Part shown: positions 44,848 to 53,256 of the stretch, one piece after another
How positions within the stretch are numbered: position 1 is the first letter of the stretch
How the letters are laid out: each line of letters starts with the position of its first letter
Origin: Rhizobium phaseoli
GTDB lineage: Bacteria > Pseudomonadota > Alphaproteobacteria > Rhizobiales > Rhizobiaceae
Reading direction: 5' to 3'
NCBI RefSeq assembly: GCF_010668805.1
Contig: NZ_WUFT01000007.1
Coordinates: 186,001-250,000, forward strand
Length of the DNA: 64,000 nt
Notes under the pieces: generated by a model
Databases searched by the model: none
The model's input: the letters and a program-made list of their open reading frames with translations, nothing else
What the model was told of the DNA's origin: nothing
Made by a program: the position numbers and the translations under genes

Positions 44848-45723
44848 ATGGCACTGTTCACCACGCAGACAACGACAATGAGCCTGCCGCCACCGGCCTC
44901 CAGGTCGATCAAGTGGGGGCAGTTCGCAACCGGTGCCAGCGCGATCCTCGCGCTGGTGCTCCTCGCAGCCACCGTCGCGCAGAGCCAGAGCGTGCAGTGG
45001 TCCGAGATTCCGCGCTATCTCGTGCATCCCTCGATCCTGCGCGGCGTGTTTCTGACGCTCGAACTGACGGCCGGCGCGATGGTCTTTGGCATCGGCCTCG
45101 GCTGCCTTCTCGCCGTCATGGCAACATCGACGAACATTGTTCTTAAGGCGATTGCCGCAGGCTTCGTCTGGTGGTTTCGCGGCGTGCCGCTGATCGTGCA
45201 GATCTTCCTCTGGTTCAATATCGCGCTCTTCATTCCGCAGGTCGGGGTGGGATACTATAGCATCTCGATCAACGATCTCGTCACTCCGGCACTGGCAGGC
45301 TTCCTGGCTCTCGGTCTGCATGAGGCCGCCAACATGTCGGAGATCATCCGCAGCGGCCTTCTTGCCATTGACCGAGGACAGCGGGAGGCGGCGACGGCGC
45401 TCGGACTGAAGCCACGGCAGACATTCCGGACGATCATCCTGCCGCAGGCCGCACGCCTCATCGTCCCGCCAACCGGCAACCAGGCGATCGGCATGCTGAA
45501 GGCGAGCGCCATCGTCTCCGTCATCGGCATGCAGGACCTGCTGACGCAGGCGCAGGTCATCTACGCCCGCAACTTCCTGGTGATCGAACTGCTGTTCGTC
45601 GCATCCATCTGGTACCTCGCGATCACCACGGTGGCGTCGATCGGCCAGCACTATCTCGAAAAGAGCCTTCAGCCCAAATACCGCAGCGACGCCGACAAGT
45701 CCCGCGACGCGAAACGCGCCTGA
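44848..45723 (+). CDS. ABC transporter permease, polar amino acid type
   Basis: A 291-residue permease of the HisM/GlnP family. It carries GFVWWFRGVPLIVQIFLWFN, the usual FRGTPLLVQ-like motif, and the EAA-type loop REAATALGLKPRQTFRTIIL. Five or so helices follow an N-terminal cytoplasmic segment. An open frame extends upstream through the binding-protein gene, but the ATG at 44848 fits operon spacing. The usual partner ATPase (GlnQ/HisP class) is not encoded next to it, which is unusual for this type of operon. Confidence 0.92.
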   Translation: MALFTTQTTTMSLPPPASRSIKWGQFATGASAILALVLLAATVAQSQSVQWSEIPRYLVHPSILRGVFLTLELTAGAMVFGIGLGCLLAVMATSTNIVLKAIAAGFVWWFRGVPLIVQIFLWFNIALFIPQVGVGYYSISINDLVTPALAGFLALGLHEAANMSEIIRSGLLAIDRGQREAATALGLKPRQTFRTIILPQAARLIVPPTGNQAIGMLKASAIVSVIGMQDLLTQAQVIYARNFLVIELLFVASIWYLAITTVASIGQHYLEKSLQPKYRSDADKSRDAKRA

Positions 45724-45791
45724 GGGCCAACCAACAACGAAGGGCCTCGCCAGAGAAGCGAGAGCTGTCAGGAAACGACAAGGAGCACACC

Positions 45792-46922
45792 ATGAAGCTT
45801 GGCATCGACAATATCAAACTGCCGGAATCGAAGAAGCGCGGCCCGCTCGCCAGCCTTGACCACGTCAAGGAGCTCGGGCTTTCGGGCATTTTCTTCTCGA
45901 CGGCGCTGGACATGAGCCTGACGCTCGACATGGGCGAACTGCGCGACATCAGGGCGAAGGCTGACGAACTTGGCCTCTACCTCGAAAGCGGCGTCGGTAA
46001 GATCAATCCCTATTGCAGCGCCGAGGAACCGGCGCTTAGAGCTGCCGGTGATGGCGACATCATCGCCGGCTTCACGCGGATGATCGAGGCGAGCGCCGCC
46101 ATTGGCTGCTTCGAACTCTGGGTCGCCCCCGGAAACTTCAAATCGGAGTATCGCGGCCGGCTCGCCAACGACCGCTTCCGGACGGACGTCACCTGGGAGG
46201 ACCAACTCATCGGCATCGAGAAGGTTCTGCAAAAGCTTGCGCCGGTAGCCCGCGCGCATGGCGCGCACCTGAACATCGAGACGCATGACGAGATCACTTC
46301 CTTCGAGATCCTGCGGCTGATCGAGAAGGTCGGCGCGGATTGCGTCGGTGCCGTCTTCGACACCGCAAATGGCCTGCAGCGCGCCGAGCATCCGGTCTTT
46401 GCGGCCAAGCGCCTCGCCCCCTTCGTCCGCCAGACGCATATCAAGGATGCCTATGTCGGCCGCGCGCCCGGCGGTCTCGACTTCCAGACCCGCCCCGTCG
46501 GCGGCGGTATCGTTGATTTCGAGACGATCCTGCCGATCCTTGCCGAAACAAACCCCACGCTCAACCTCTCGCTGGAGGTGGCGGCCTCCGTCGCCGACAA
46601 ACCGCGCAAGGCGAACCCGCGCCAGTGCATCCAGATCGACGATCCCATCTGGCGCGCCGGCCATCGCGACCTGACAGCCGAGGAGCTCGACGCTTACATG
46701 GCGCTGGTGGATGCCTACGAACAGCGCGTTGCATCCGGCGAGGTCCCGAACTGGGAGGCCTATGAAGCCAGCCAGTACGGCTATCCCACCTACGAACACC
46801 AGTCCTACGGCTTCAACGAAGCGATCGCCTTCATCAAGCAGTCGGCACGTCACATCGAGACGATCTGCAAAGACAAGGGCATTACGCTGAATTCGGCAAC
46901 AGCGGACAGGAAGGCGGCCTGA
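45792..46922 (+). CDS. Sugar phosphate isomerase/epimerase-type TIM barrel
   Basis: A 376-residue protein of the xylose-isomerase-like TIM barrel superfamily. Metal-binding elements are visible: NIETHDEITSFEIL, GAVFDTANGLQRAEH, RQTHIKDAYVG and LSLEVAASVAD provide the Glu, Asp, His and Glu positions. The C-terminal 90 residues (from RAGHRDLTAEELDAYM) extend beyond the usual barrel. The substrate is unknown; relatives include inosose and hydroxypyruvate isomerases and dehydratases. It lies between the ABC permease and the GntR regulator in one direction. Confidence 0.85.
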   Translation: MKLGIDNIKLPESKKRGPLASLDHVKELGLSGIFFSTALDMSLTLDMGELRDIRAKADELGLYLESGVGKINPYCSAEEPALRAAGDGDIIAGFTRMIEASAAIGCFELWVAPGNFKSEYRGRLANDRFRTDVTWEDQLIGIEKVLQKLAPVARAHGAHLNIETHDEITSFEILRLIEKVGADCVGAVFDTANGLQRAEHPVFAAKRLAPFVRQTHIKDAYVGRAPGGLDFQTRPVGGGIVDFETILPILAETNPTLNLSLEVAASVADKPRKANPRQCIQIDDPIWRAGHRDLTAEELDAYMALVDAYEQRVASGEVPNWEAYEASQYGYPTYEHQSYGFNEAIAFIKQSARHIETICKDKGITLNSATADRKAA

Positions 46923-46936
46923 TCGGCTGAAATGAC

Positions 46937-46952
46937 GGCGGCTTCGGCCGCC
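46937..46952 (+). terminator. GC-rich TTCG hairpin after the TIM-barrel gene
   Basis: GGCGGC-TTCG-GCCGCC, a perfect 6-bp stem with a very stable TTCG tetraloop, 15 bases after the stop codon at 46922. No T-run follows, so it may be a 3' stabiliser or a weak terminator before the GntR gene. Confidence 0.45.
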
Positions 46953-47085
46953 CGATATCATCAGCTTATGGTGGAAACATCGAGTTGCGCACAAACATTC
47001 TTATGGAAAAAATTACGGCGCACCGATATCGGATATGTCACGACTTCCGGTGTGAACCGGCGGCGGCTGCCAAGCCCGGAGACGA

Positions 47086-47832
47086 ATGATGAAGAAGACG
47101 CGTCGTCAAAGCCTGAAACCGTCCACAACCGCCAACGGGGCGACGGACACCGTTGATAACGACGACGTGTCCGAACGCATCCGCAACACTTTGGCGGCGG
47201 CGATCGGCGAAGGCGCGCTCAAGCCGGGGACCAAGATTCTCGAAGAAGCGATTGCCGAGCATTTCGGCGTCAGCCGCACTGTCGTTCGCGGTGCGCTTGG
47301 CGTGCTCGAAAGCGACCACCTTCTCGAACGCAAGAAAAACCGCGGCACCTTCGTCGCCGAACCGAGCATCGAGCAAGCGAAGAACCTGTTCGAGGCGCGC
47401 CGGAAACTGGAACGGATGCTGCTCGAACTCGTCATCCTGCGCGCCACATCCGACGAACTGGATGCGCTGGAACGGTTGACGGACGAGGAAGAGCATATCC
47501 ATCACCACGGTGACGAGAAATCGAAGACCGTTCTGTCAGGGAAGTTCCACATCGTCCTCGCCGATCTTGCCGGTAACCCCGTGCTGACGGAAATGCTCTC
47601 CAAGATCGTCGCCCGCCTCTCCCTCGTCATGTCGCTCTACGAAGAAGACCGCAAGGACGACTGTGGTGCGGACCACCATCGTATGATCGTTACAGCGCTG
47701 AAGACGAAGGATCTCACCAAGGCACAGGATCTGATGGATCACCATCTTGCGGACATCGAAGGCCGGGTGCGGCTGACCGAGGGACAAGGCGATCGGCATA
47801 CGTTCCTCGCAGTGCTGGAGAACTTTTCTTGA
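47086..47832 (+). CDS. GntR-family regulator, FCD (FadR/VanR-type) subgroup
   Basis: A 248-residue regulator. The N-terminal winged HTH is at about residues 27-95 (SERIRNTLAAAIGEGALKPG; LEEAIAEHFGVSRTVVRGAL). The helical FCD ligand domain carries the metal/ligand pattern FHIVLADLAGN and ADHHRMIVTALKTKDLTKAQ followed by MDHHLADIE. FCD regulators usually repress catabolic operons and are released by a carboxylate ligand. It is the last gene of the island and the obvious local regulator. ATGATG start with GGAGACG before it. Confidence 0.92.
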   Translation: MMKKTRRQSLKPSTTANGATDTVDNDDVSERIRNTLAAAIGEGALKPGTKILEEAIAEHFGVSRTVVRGALGVLESDHLLERKKNRGTFVAEPSIEQAKNLFEARRKLERMLLELVILRATSDELDALERLTDEEEHIHHHGDEKSKTVLSGKFHIVLADLAGNPVLTEMLSKIVARLSLVMSLYEEDRKDDCGADHHRMIVTALKTKDLTKAQDLMDHHLADIEGRVRLTEGQGDRHTFLAVLENFS

Positions 47833-48186
47833 GTTGCTCCACCGAGGTCAGCAGCGGAAATAATTGCCGCTGGGTCCTCATGTTGACTGAGGCCCAAAGC
47901 CAGGGCACAAAGGTGGCATCCACGGTCGCTCGCGATTGGAAAACAGAGGGAATTTCAGGGTCTTTTTTCTAAGTCATTGAAATCATATGAGAATACAGGT
48001 TCCCCAGCCAATCGATCTCACTGAAAAGCACTTGTTGACTCCAGGCGGCAAAGATTTCCGGGTGGATTGTCGTGTTCGAGCCACGCTTGAAATTGACAGA
48101 AACGGACTGCCGGTCCGGCGACATTTTTATATCGCGAACAACATCAACGCCGAAATAGAGAAATGCTGGTCCTCGCCGACCTGATA
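47833..48186. other. Right end of the island and junction to the polysaccharide locus
   Basis: No convincing gene in these 354 bases. A hairpin CAGCGG...CCGCTG lies at about 47852-47872, and attR at 47996-48012. An open frame at 47987-48184 could encode 65 residues, but it has no ribosome-binding site or recognisable family and begins in the att site, so I do not call it. Confidence 0.55.
47996..48012 (+). repeat. attR: 17-bp core repeat
   Basis: A perfect copy of 36657-36673, that is, the tRNA-Gln 3' end plus two bases, standing alone without the rest of a tRNA. This marks the displaced chromosomal half of the attachment site. Confidence 0.88.
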
Positions 48187-49137
48187 TCAGGTGGCCGGAT
48201 CCGATCTATTTTCGAACTCCAGAAACCAGGCGTAAGTGGCCCGGATGCCGTCCTCAAGCGAGATGCGCGGCTTCCAGCCCATGTCCTGCAGCTTCTGATT
48301 GCTCATCAACTTTCGCGGCGTGCCATCGGGCTTGGAAAGATCATGAATGATCTCTCCCTCGTAACCGACAACGCGGCAGACCAAACGTGTCAATTCGATA
48401 ATTTCGAGATCTGTTCCCGAGCCGACATTGACGTGCTGCGCGCCCGAATATGTGTTCAGAAGAAACACCAGCGCGTCGGCGCAGTCGTCGACGTGGAGAA
48501 ACTCGCGGCGCGGTGTTCCCGTGCCCCAGACCACCATATGCGGGTCTTTGCGAAGTTTCGCAGCGTGCGCCTTGCGGATGAGTGCCGGCAGCACATGGCT
48601 GGAATTCAGGTCAAAATTATCGCCCGGGCCGTATAAATTGGTCGGCATGGCCGAGATATAGTCGCGACCGTATTGCTTACGATAGGCTTCCGCAAGCTTG
48701 ATACCGGCGATCTTGGCGATCGCGTACCATTCGTTGGTTGGCTCCAACGCACCGGTCAATAGTGCCTCTTCGGGAATCGGCTGTGGAGCGAGCTTGGGAT
48801 AAATGCAGCTTGAACCGAGGAAGAGCAGCCGGTCCACTTCGCCCCGGTGGGCGGCTTCGAAGATATTCGCTTCAATAATCAGATTGTCATAAATAAATTC
48901 AGCGGGATAGCTGTCATTGGCGAGGATACCGCCAACCTTGGCAGCAGCGAGAATGATCGCGTCTGGTCGGTTTGCTTCAACAAATTTCTTGACCTCGTCC
49001 TGCCGCGTCAGATCGACCTCACGGCGCGTGGCCGTGATGACATTGCAATCTTCGGATTGAAGCCTGCGCACAAGAGCACTGCCGACCATACCGCGATGAC
49101 CGGCAACCCAGATCTTCTTGTTGGACAAGTCGTACAC
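48187..49137 (-). CDS. fcl: GDP-L-fucose synthase
   Basis: A 316-residue bifunctional 3,5-epimerase/4-reductase of the extended SDR family, making GDP-L-fucose from GDP-4-keto-6-deoxymannose. It has IWVAGHRGMVGSALVRRLQS for NADP binding, catalytic Ser in LFLGSSCIYPK, YxxxK in NEWYAIAKIAGIKL, and MPTNLYGPGDNFDLNSSHVL. It is directly downstream of gmd, with 0 bases between, so both steps of the pathway are coupled. It starts the polysaccharide locus at the island's right border. Confidence 0.96.
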   Translation of the reverse strand: MYDLSNKKIWVAGHRGMVGSALVRRLQSEDCNVITATRREVDLTRQDEVKKFVEANRPDAIILAAAKVGGILANDSYPAEFIYDNLIIEANIFEAAHRGEVDRLLFLGSSCIYPKLAPQPIPEEALLTGALEPTNEWYAIAKIAGIKLAEAYRKQYGRDYISAMPTNLYGPGDNFDLNSSHVLPALIRKAHAAKLRKDPHMVVWGTGTPRREFLHVDDCADALVFLLNTYSGAQHVNVGSGTDLEIIELTRLVCRVVGYEGEIIHDLSKPDGTPRKLMSNQKLQDMGWKPRISLEDGIRATYAWFLEFENRSDPAT

Positions 49138-50199
49138 TCAGCTCTCTTTCCGGCTGTTTAGAGCCTTCCCGTGCTTGACATCCTCGCGCACCATTTCTGC
49201 GGCGAGCTCACGAACCGGGGTCTTGTGCTGCCAGCCCAGCTTCTGACGGGCCTTGGTCGGATCGCCCAGCAGAAGGTCGACTTCCGTCGGGCGGAAATAT
49301 CGAGGATCGACTTCCACAAGGCACGCACCAGAGGCAGAGTCGTAACCCTTTTCGTCAACGCCGGTGCCCTTCCATTCCAAAGCAATGCCGACGTCGGCAA
49401 ACGCCCACTCGACAAACTGGCGGACCCTCGTCGTCTCACCGGTCGCCAGTACGTAGTCATCCGGCTTGTCCTGCTGCAGCATGCGCCACATGCCCTCGAC
49501 ATATTCACGGGCATGGCCCCAGTCACGCTGGGCGTCCAGGTTGCCGAGGAAAAGCTTATCCTGCCGACCCAGATGGATGGCAGCCACGGCCATCGTGATC
49601 TTGCGGGTTACGAAAGTCTCGCCGCGAAGCGGGCTTTCGTGATTGAAAAGAATGCCATTGGATGCGTGCATGCCATAGGCCTCGCGATAATTCACGACGA
49701 TCCAGTAGGCATAGAGCTTGGCTGCGGCATAGGGAGAGCGCGGGTAAAACGGCGTCTTCTCGTTCTGCGGCACTTCCTGCACAAGACCGTAGAGTTCCGA
49801 TGTCGATGCTTGGTAGAACCGGGTCTTTTGCTCGAGCCCCAGGATACGGATCGCTTCGAGCAGCCGCAACGTCCCGATACCATCGGCATCCGCCGTATAT
49901 TCCGGCGTTTCGAAGCTGACACCCACATGGCTTTGTGCGGCGAGATTGTAGATTTCATCCGGCTGCGTCTGCTGCACGATCCGCAGCAGATTGGTCGAGT
50001 CGATCATATCGCCATAGTGGAGAATGAAGCGTGGATGTTCCTCGTGCGGATCCTGGTAGATATGCTCGATGCGGCCTGTATTAAAAGACGATGACCGGCG
50101 CTTGATACCGTGCACCGTATAGCCTTTGCTCAAAAGCAATTCAGCCAAATAGGCCCCATCCTGACCGGTCACACCAGTAATCAGCGCGGTTTTTGTCAT
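49138..50199 (-). CDS. gmd: GDP-mannose 4,6-dehydratase
   Basis: A 353-residue SDR enzyme converting GDP-D-mannose to GDP-4-keto-6-deoxy-D-mannose. It has [33 protein letters not shown] region ([14 protein letters not shown]), [20 protein letters not shown] with catalytic Thr/Glu, and [20 protein letters not shown] with YxxxK. Length and motifs are normal. The promoter is expected in the 180-base gap to the divergent rfbB gene. Confidence 0.97.
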   Translation of the reverse strand: MTKTALITGVTGQDGAYLAELLLSKGYTVHGIKRRSSSFNTGRIEHIYQDPHEEHPRFILHYGDMIDSTNLLRIVQQTQPDEIYNLAAQSHVGVSFETPEYTADADGIGTLRLLEAIRILGLEQKTRFYQASTSELYGLVQEVPQNEKTPFYPRSPYAAAKLYAYWIVVNYREAYGMHASNGILFNHESPLRGETFVTRKITMAVAAIHLGRQDKLFLGNLDAQRDWGHAREYVEGMWRMLQQDKPDDYVLATGETTRVRQFVEWAFADVGIALEWKGTGVDEKGYDSASGACLVEVDPRYFRPTEVDLLLGDPTKARQKLGWQHKTPVRELAAEMVREDVKHGKALNSRKES

Positions 50200-50380
50200 T
50201 TTTCACATCGTCTTTCGATACAATCTTGGGGTCGTGTTTATGGAAACGGCCGAACGAGTGCAACCCCCATGTGACCGCGGCCGGGCCGGCGAAATTAGCA
50301 TCGCCGATCTCTTCGGTTGACGTGGGGCTGGCACAATGAGACTAAACTCTCCAAATTGTCAGAACTTCAAGGGGGAAAAT

Positions 50381-51436
50381 ATGATCTTGGTGACGGGGGG
50401 AGCTGGTTTTATCGGTGCGAACTTCGTGCTCGATTGGCTTGCGCTTCATGATGAGCCGATCGTCAACCTCGATGTGCTGACATATGCCGGCAATCTGGAG
50501 AACCTCGCCTCCGTCTGGAGCGACCCGCGCCATCTCTTCGCCAAGGGCAGCATCGCGGACTACGACCTGGTTGCGGAACTGCTCCGGTCCCATCGTCCCC
50601 GTGCGATCCTGAATTTCGCGGCCGAAAGTCACGTGGACCGATCGATCCATGGCCCTGAGGAATTTATCCAGACGAATATCGTCGGCACTTTCCGTCTGCT
50701 GGAGGCTACGCGCGGATTTATTGCCGCACAGGATGAAGCATTCCGACAAAGCTTTCGTTTTCTTCATATATCGACGGACGAGGTCTACGGTTCGCTTGCT
50801 CCCGCGGAAGCGGCCTTCAGCGAAGATCGCAAATACGAGCCCAATAGTCCCTATTCCGCGAGCAAGGCGGCCAGCGATCATCTGGTTCGCGCCTATCATC
50901 ACACCTATGGCCTGCCGGTTCTGACGACAAACTGTTCGAACAACTACGGCCCCTATCATTTTCCCGAGAAGCTTATTCCCCTGGTCATCCACAATGCCCT
51001 CTCGGGCAAACCGATTCCGGTCTACGGGGATGGAATGCAGGTCCGCGACTGGCTGTTCGTCAAGGACCATTGCAGCGCGATCCGACGCGTTCTGGAGAGT
51101 GGAAAGGTCGGGGAAACCTATAATGTCGGCGGCAGAAACGAGCTGACCAACCTGTCGGTGGTCAATACGCTCTGCGAAATGCTCGACGAATTGAGGCCCC
51201 GGCCCGACCGGGCAAGTTACAAGTCCCAGATCACTTTCGTGCGTGACCGCCCCGGCCATGATCGCCGTTACGCCATCGATGCGACCAAAATCGAGCGGGA
51301 ACTGAACTGGCGTCCAACCGAGACGTTCGATACGGGCATTCGCAAGACTGTCGAATGGTATCTTGCCAACGAAGCCTGGATAGAAAACGTCACCAGCGGC
51401 AACTACCGCCAATGGATCGACCGTCAATACCAATAG
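50381..51436 (+). CDS. rfbB: dTDP-glucose 4,6-dehydratase
   Basis: A 351-residue SDR enzyme making dTDP-4-keto-6-deoxyglucose. It has ILVTGGAGFIGANFVLDWLA, AAESHVDRSIHGPEEFIQTN, HISTDEVYGSL with catalytic residues, YSASKAASDHLVRAYHHTYG, and the RPGHDRRYAID signature. The ATG at 50381 follows GGGGGAAAA, a strong ribosome-binding site. It is the only plus-strand gene of the locus, and no rfbA, rfbC or rfbD partner is in the window, so its product must feed an enzyme encoded elsewhere. Confidence 0.96.
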   Translation: MILVTGGAGFIGANFVLDWLALHDEPIVNLDVLTYAGNLENLASVWSDPRHLFAKGSIADYDLVAELLRSHRPRAILNFAAESHVDRSIHGPEEFIQTNIVGTFRLLEATRGFIAAQDEAFRQSFRFLHISTDEVYGSLAPAEAAFSEDRKYEPNSPYSASKAASDHLVRAYHHTYGLPVLTTNCSNNYGPYHFPEKLIPLVIHNALSGKPIPVYGDGMQVRDWLFVKDHCSAIRRVLESGKVGETYNVGGRNELTNLSVVNTLCEMLDELRPRPDRASYKSQITFVRDRPGHDRRYAIDATKIERELNWRPTETFDTGIRKTVEWYLANEAWIENVTSGNYRQWIDRQYQ

Positions 51437-51475
51437 GCTCGAGGGCGCGAGATCTCTCGCGCCGCGAGCGTGACC

Positions 51476-52447
51476 TCAATACCGAATGAAATGGTGCAGG
51501 AACCGCTTGATTGGCAGTGGTACATGACGCTGCACCCATCTGCGCATCGCCACAGCACGAAAAGGACGAAGGCCGCCGGAAAAGCGGGGGGAAATCGTCC
51601 TGATCGCATCCAGCGCCCGAATCAGCGCGCGCTCGTAAGCCTCGTAGGCAGCGACCGGTTCCTCGCATACGGCGGTGTAGAAAGTCGACAGTCGATTGAA
51701 TTCACCGTTGGCTAACAGCTGGAACTGATGGAAGTGATAGAAGATCAGAGGTGAGCCGTCGACTTTGATCTGGCCGGACGCATCCTGCGTAAAATGCATT
51801 TTTTCGTAATTCCAGGGAGCAACGCCGGCGCCCGGATGTTCGATGATATGGCAATTCGGATAGAGATCCGGCCATTCGTCCAAATATTTCTGGTCGCCCA
51901 TTTTGCCGTCTTCGAGGCGGTAGTAACACCATTCGATGCATTGCTCGCGCCAGCGGTCCAGGCAGCGCATCCCCTCTTCGTCGCGTCGGAAACTCACCCA
52001 TTCCACGCAAAAGCGGCCGTTCACCTCTCTGTCCTGCAGCCGCGGGGCAAAACGATGTTCGATAATTGCGATAGAATTGTCGCCGATTTCATCGAGGATG
52101 GGTTGGATCGGGGAATAGAACAGCAGATCGGAGTCGAGATAGGTGATGAAATCGATTTCCGGGTGATGCTGCAGCACGAAGGTCGGGAGGCAGGGAGATA
52201 AAGTCCAGCAATATTCGGCGACGCCACGCGATTTCTTGGCTTCCAGGAGTTCCGGCGTCTCCAGGTCGGCAAGCGGAATGCAGCTGATGTAGGACCTCTT
52301 GGAGGCGGTCAATATCTCCTGCGCCTGCTGATCCATACAGAGCACAAAAATATGCGCGTCCGGGCACCACTGGACGAGGCTCTCCATCATGGCCATCCCC
52401 TTGATGAGATAGCCGCTGTCGAAAAGGGTACAGAAGTAGGTCGTCAT
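51476..52447 (-). CDS. Glycosyltransferase, GT-A type (GT8-like)
   Basis: A 323-residue probable glycosyltransferase. The N-terminus (TTYFCTLFDSGYLIKGMAMM) and the metal-binding DxD in DFITYLDSDLLFYSP (Asp105, Asp107) are GT8-like or nucleotide-diphospho-sugar-transferase-like. A long C-terminal region with YHFHQFQL and a basic tail follows. The ATG at 52445-52447 overlaps the preceding stop (ATGA). It is the last gene of the minus-strand block and converges on rfbB. Confidence 0.85.
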   Translation of the reverse strand: MTTYFCTLFDSGYLIKGMAMMESLVQWCPDAHIFVLCMDQQAQEILTASKRSYISCIPLADLETPELLEAKKSRGVAEYCWTLSPCLPTFVLQHHPEIDFITYLDSDLLFYSPIQPILDEIGDNSIAIIEHRFAPRLQDREVNGRFCVEWVSFRRDEEGMRCLDRWREQCIEWCYYRLEDGKMGDQKYLDEWPDLYPNCHIIEHPGAGVAPWNYEKMHFTQDASGQIKVDGSPLIFYHFHQFQLLANGEFNRLSTFYTAVCEEPVAAYEAYERALIRALDAIRTISPRFSGGLRPFRAVAMRRWVQRHVPLPIKRFLHHFIRY

Positions 52448-53256
52448 GACTGGGATTGTTTCCTGCACAAATAGGTGCGGTTTGCATTGCCCTTGCTACT
52501 GTCACGCGGATCCGCGCTCTCGTTCAGCGTGAAGGTGGCCTGCACTTCCAGGCCGTGAACCCGAAAGCTGTCCAATAGCTCCGGCTCGGAAAAATGGATT
52601 TCCATGGTCTCGACGCCATAGGCCTGCTTGCGGAAATACTTGGTCGGTTCGCCATAGACGACGGGAGTACGGTGAAAAATGACGTATTCTTTGGCGACGC
52701 GGGCGCTTTCTGCGATCGCCGCTTCATAATCGGCAATATGCAGCAGGCAGCATCCCGAAACCACGACATCAAAAACATTGTCCTGATAGCTGAGCCGCGT
52801 TGCATCCTCCACGTCGAACGGCAGTGCCGGATAGATGCCGCGCGCCATGTCGATGAAGGCATTGGAATAATCGCAGCCGTGGTACCGCAACGGCAGACCA
52901 TTTACCTCAAGCACCTCGGAGTAATATCCGCTGGAGCACCCGATTTCGAGCAATGAACCGGCGGCCGGGAGATTGTCGATCTTGCGTAGCGCAGCGGTAA
53001 AAACATCGAACACATCGATCGAAGCGCCGCTGCGATAGTCCTTCAACTGGCGCTCGACGAGCGCTCTCTGGCGTGCAGGCAGATCACTCGCTTTCCAAGA
53101 TGCGGCAAGGCGCGAGCTTTCGCTGTCTCGCCGCGCTGAATCGATCTCGACATAATGGGAGGATACCGATGCCGCGGGCAGCAGCTGTTCACGCAACCGC
53201 TTCAGCTGGCTCTTCAACACCGGAAAGCGGTTGAGAGTCGTACGCACAAATGACAT
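52444..53256 (-). CDS. Class I SAM-dependent methyltransferase
   Basis: A 270-residue protein with a helical N-terminal segment and a methyltransferase domain from about residue 95: SLLEIGCSSGYYSEVLEVNG (motif I), YHGCDYSNAFIDMARGIYPA, and FDVVVSGCCLLHIADYEAAI (motif IV region). Probably an O- or C-methyltransferase for a sugar residue of the polysaccharide. The start overlaps the upstream stop by one base. Confidence 0.88.
   Translation of the reverse strand: MSFVRTTLNRFPVLKSQLKRLREQLLPAASVSSHYVEIDSARRDSESSRLAASWKASDLPARQRALVERQLKDYRSGASIDVFDVFTAALRKIDNLPAAGSLLEIGCSSGYYSEVLEVNGLPLRYHGCDYSNAFIDMARGIYPALPFDVEDATRLSYQDNVFDVVVSGCCLLHIADYEAAIAESARVAKEYVIFHRTPVVYGEPTKYFRKQAYGVETMEIHFSEPELLDSFRVHGLEVQATFTLNESADPRDSSKGNANRTYLCRKQSQS

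Larger units (their letters stand above)
36657..48012. mobile_element. 11.3-kb genomic island integrated in tRNA-Gln(CTG)
   Basis: The element is bounded by a 17-bp perfect direct repeat (CAGGTTCCCCAGCCAAT at 36657-36673 and 47996-48012). The left copy is the tRNA 3' end. A tyrosine-recombinase N-terminal fragment lies just inside the left end (36827-37201), in the usual place for an integrase. The cargo is two uptake transporters, a creatinase-like hydrolase, a flavin-reductase-like protein, a TIM-barrel isomerase and a GntR regulator. With the integrase truncated, the element is probably no longer mobile by itself. Base composition of the cargo genes looks similar to the host, which suggests a rhizobial source; the 43.4-43.9 kb gap is AT-rich. 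Confidence 0.85.

Noticed and set aside
47987..48184. 65-codon plus-strand frame at the right island end
   Set aside because: It starts at the att site, has no ribosome-binding site and no similarity that I recognise; it may be debris of an older gene.
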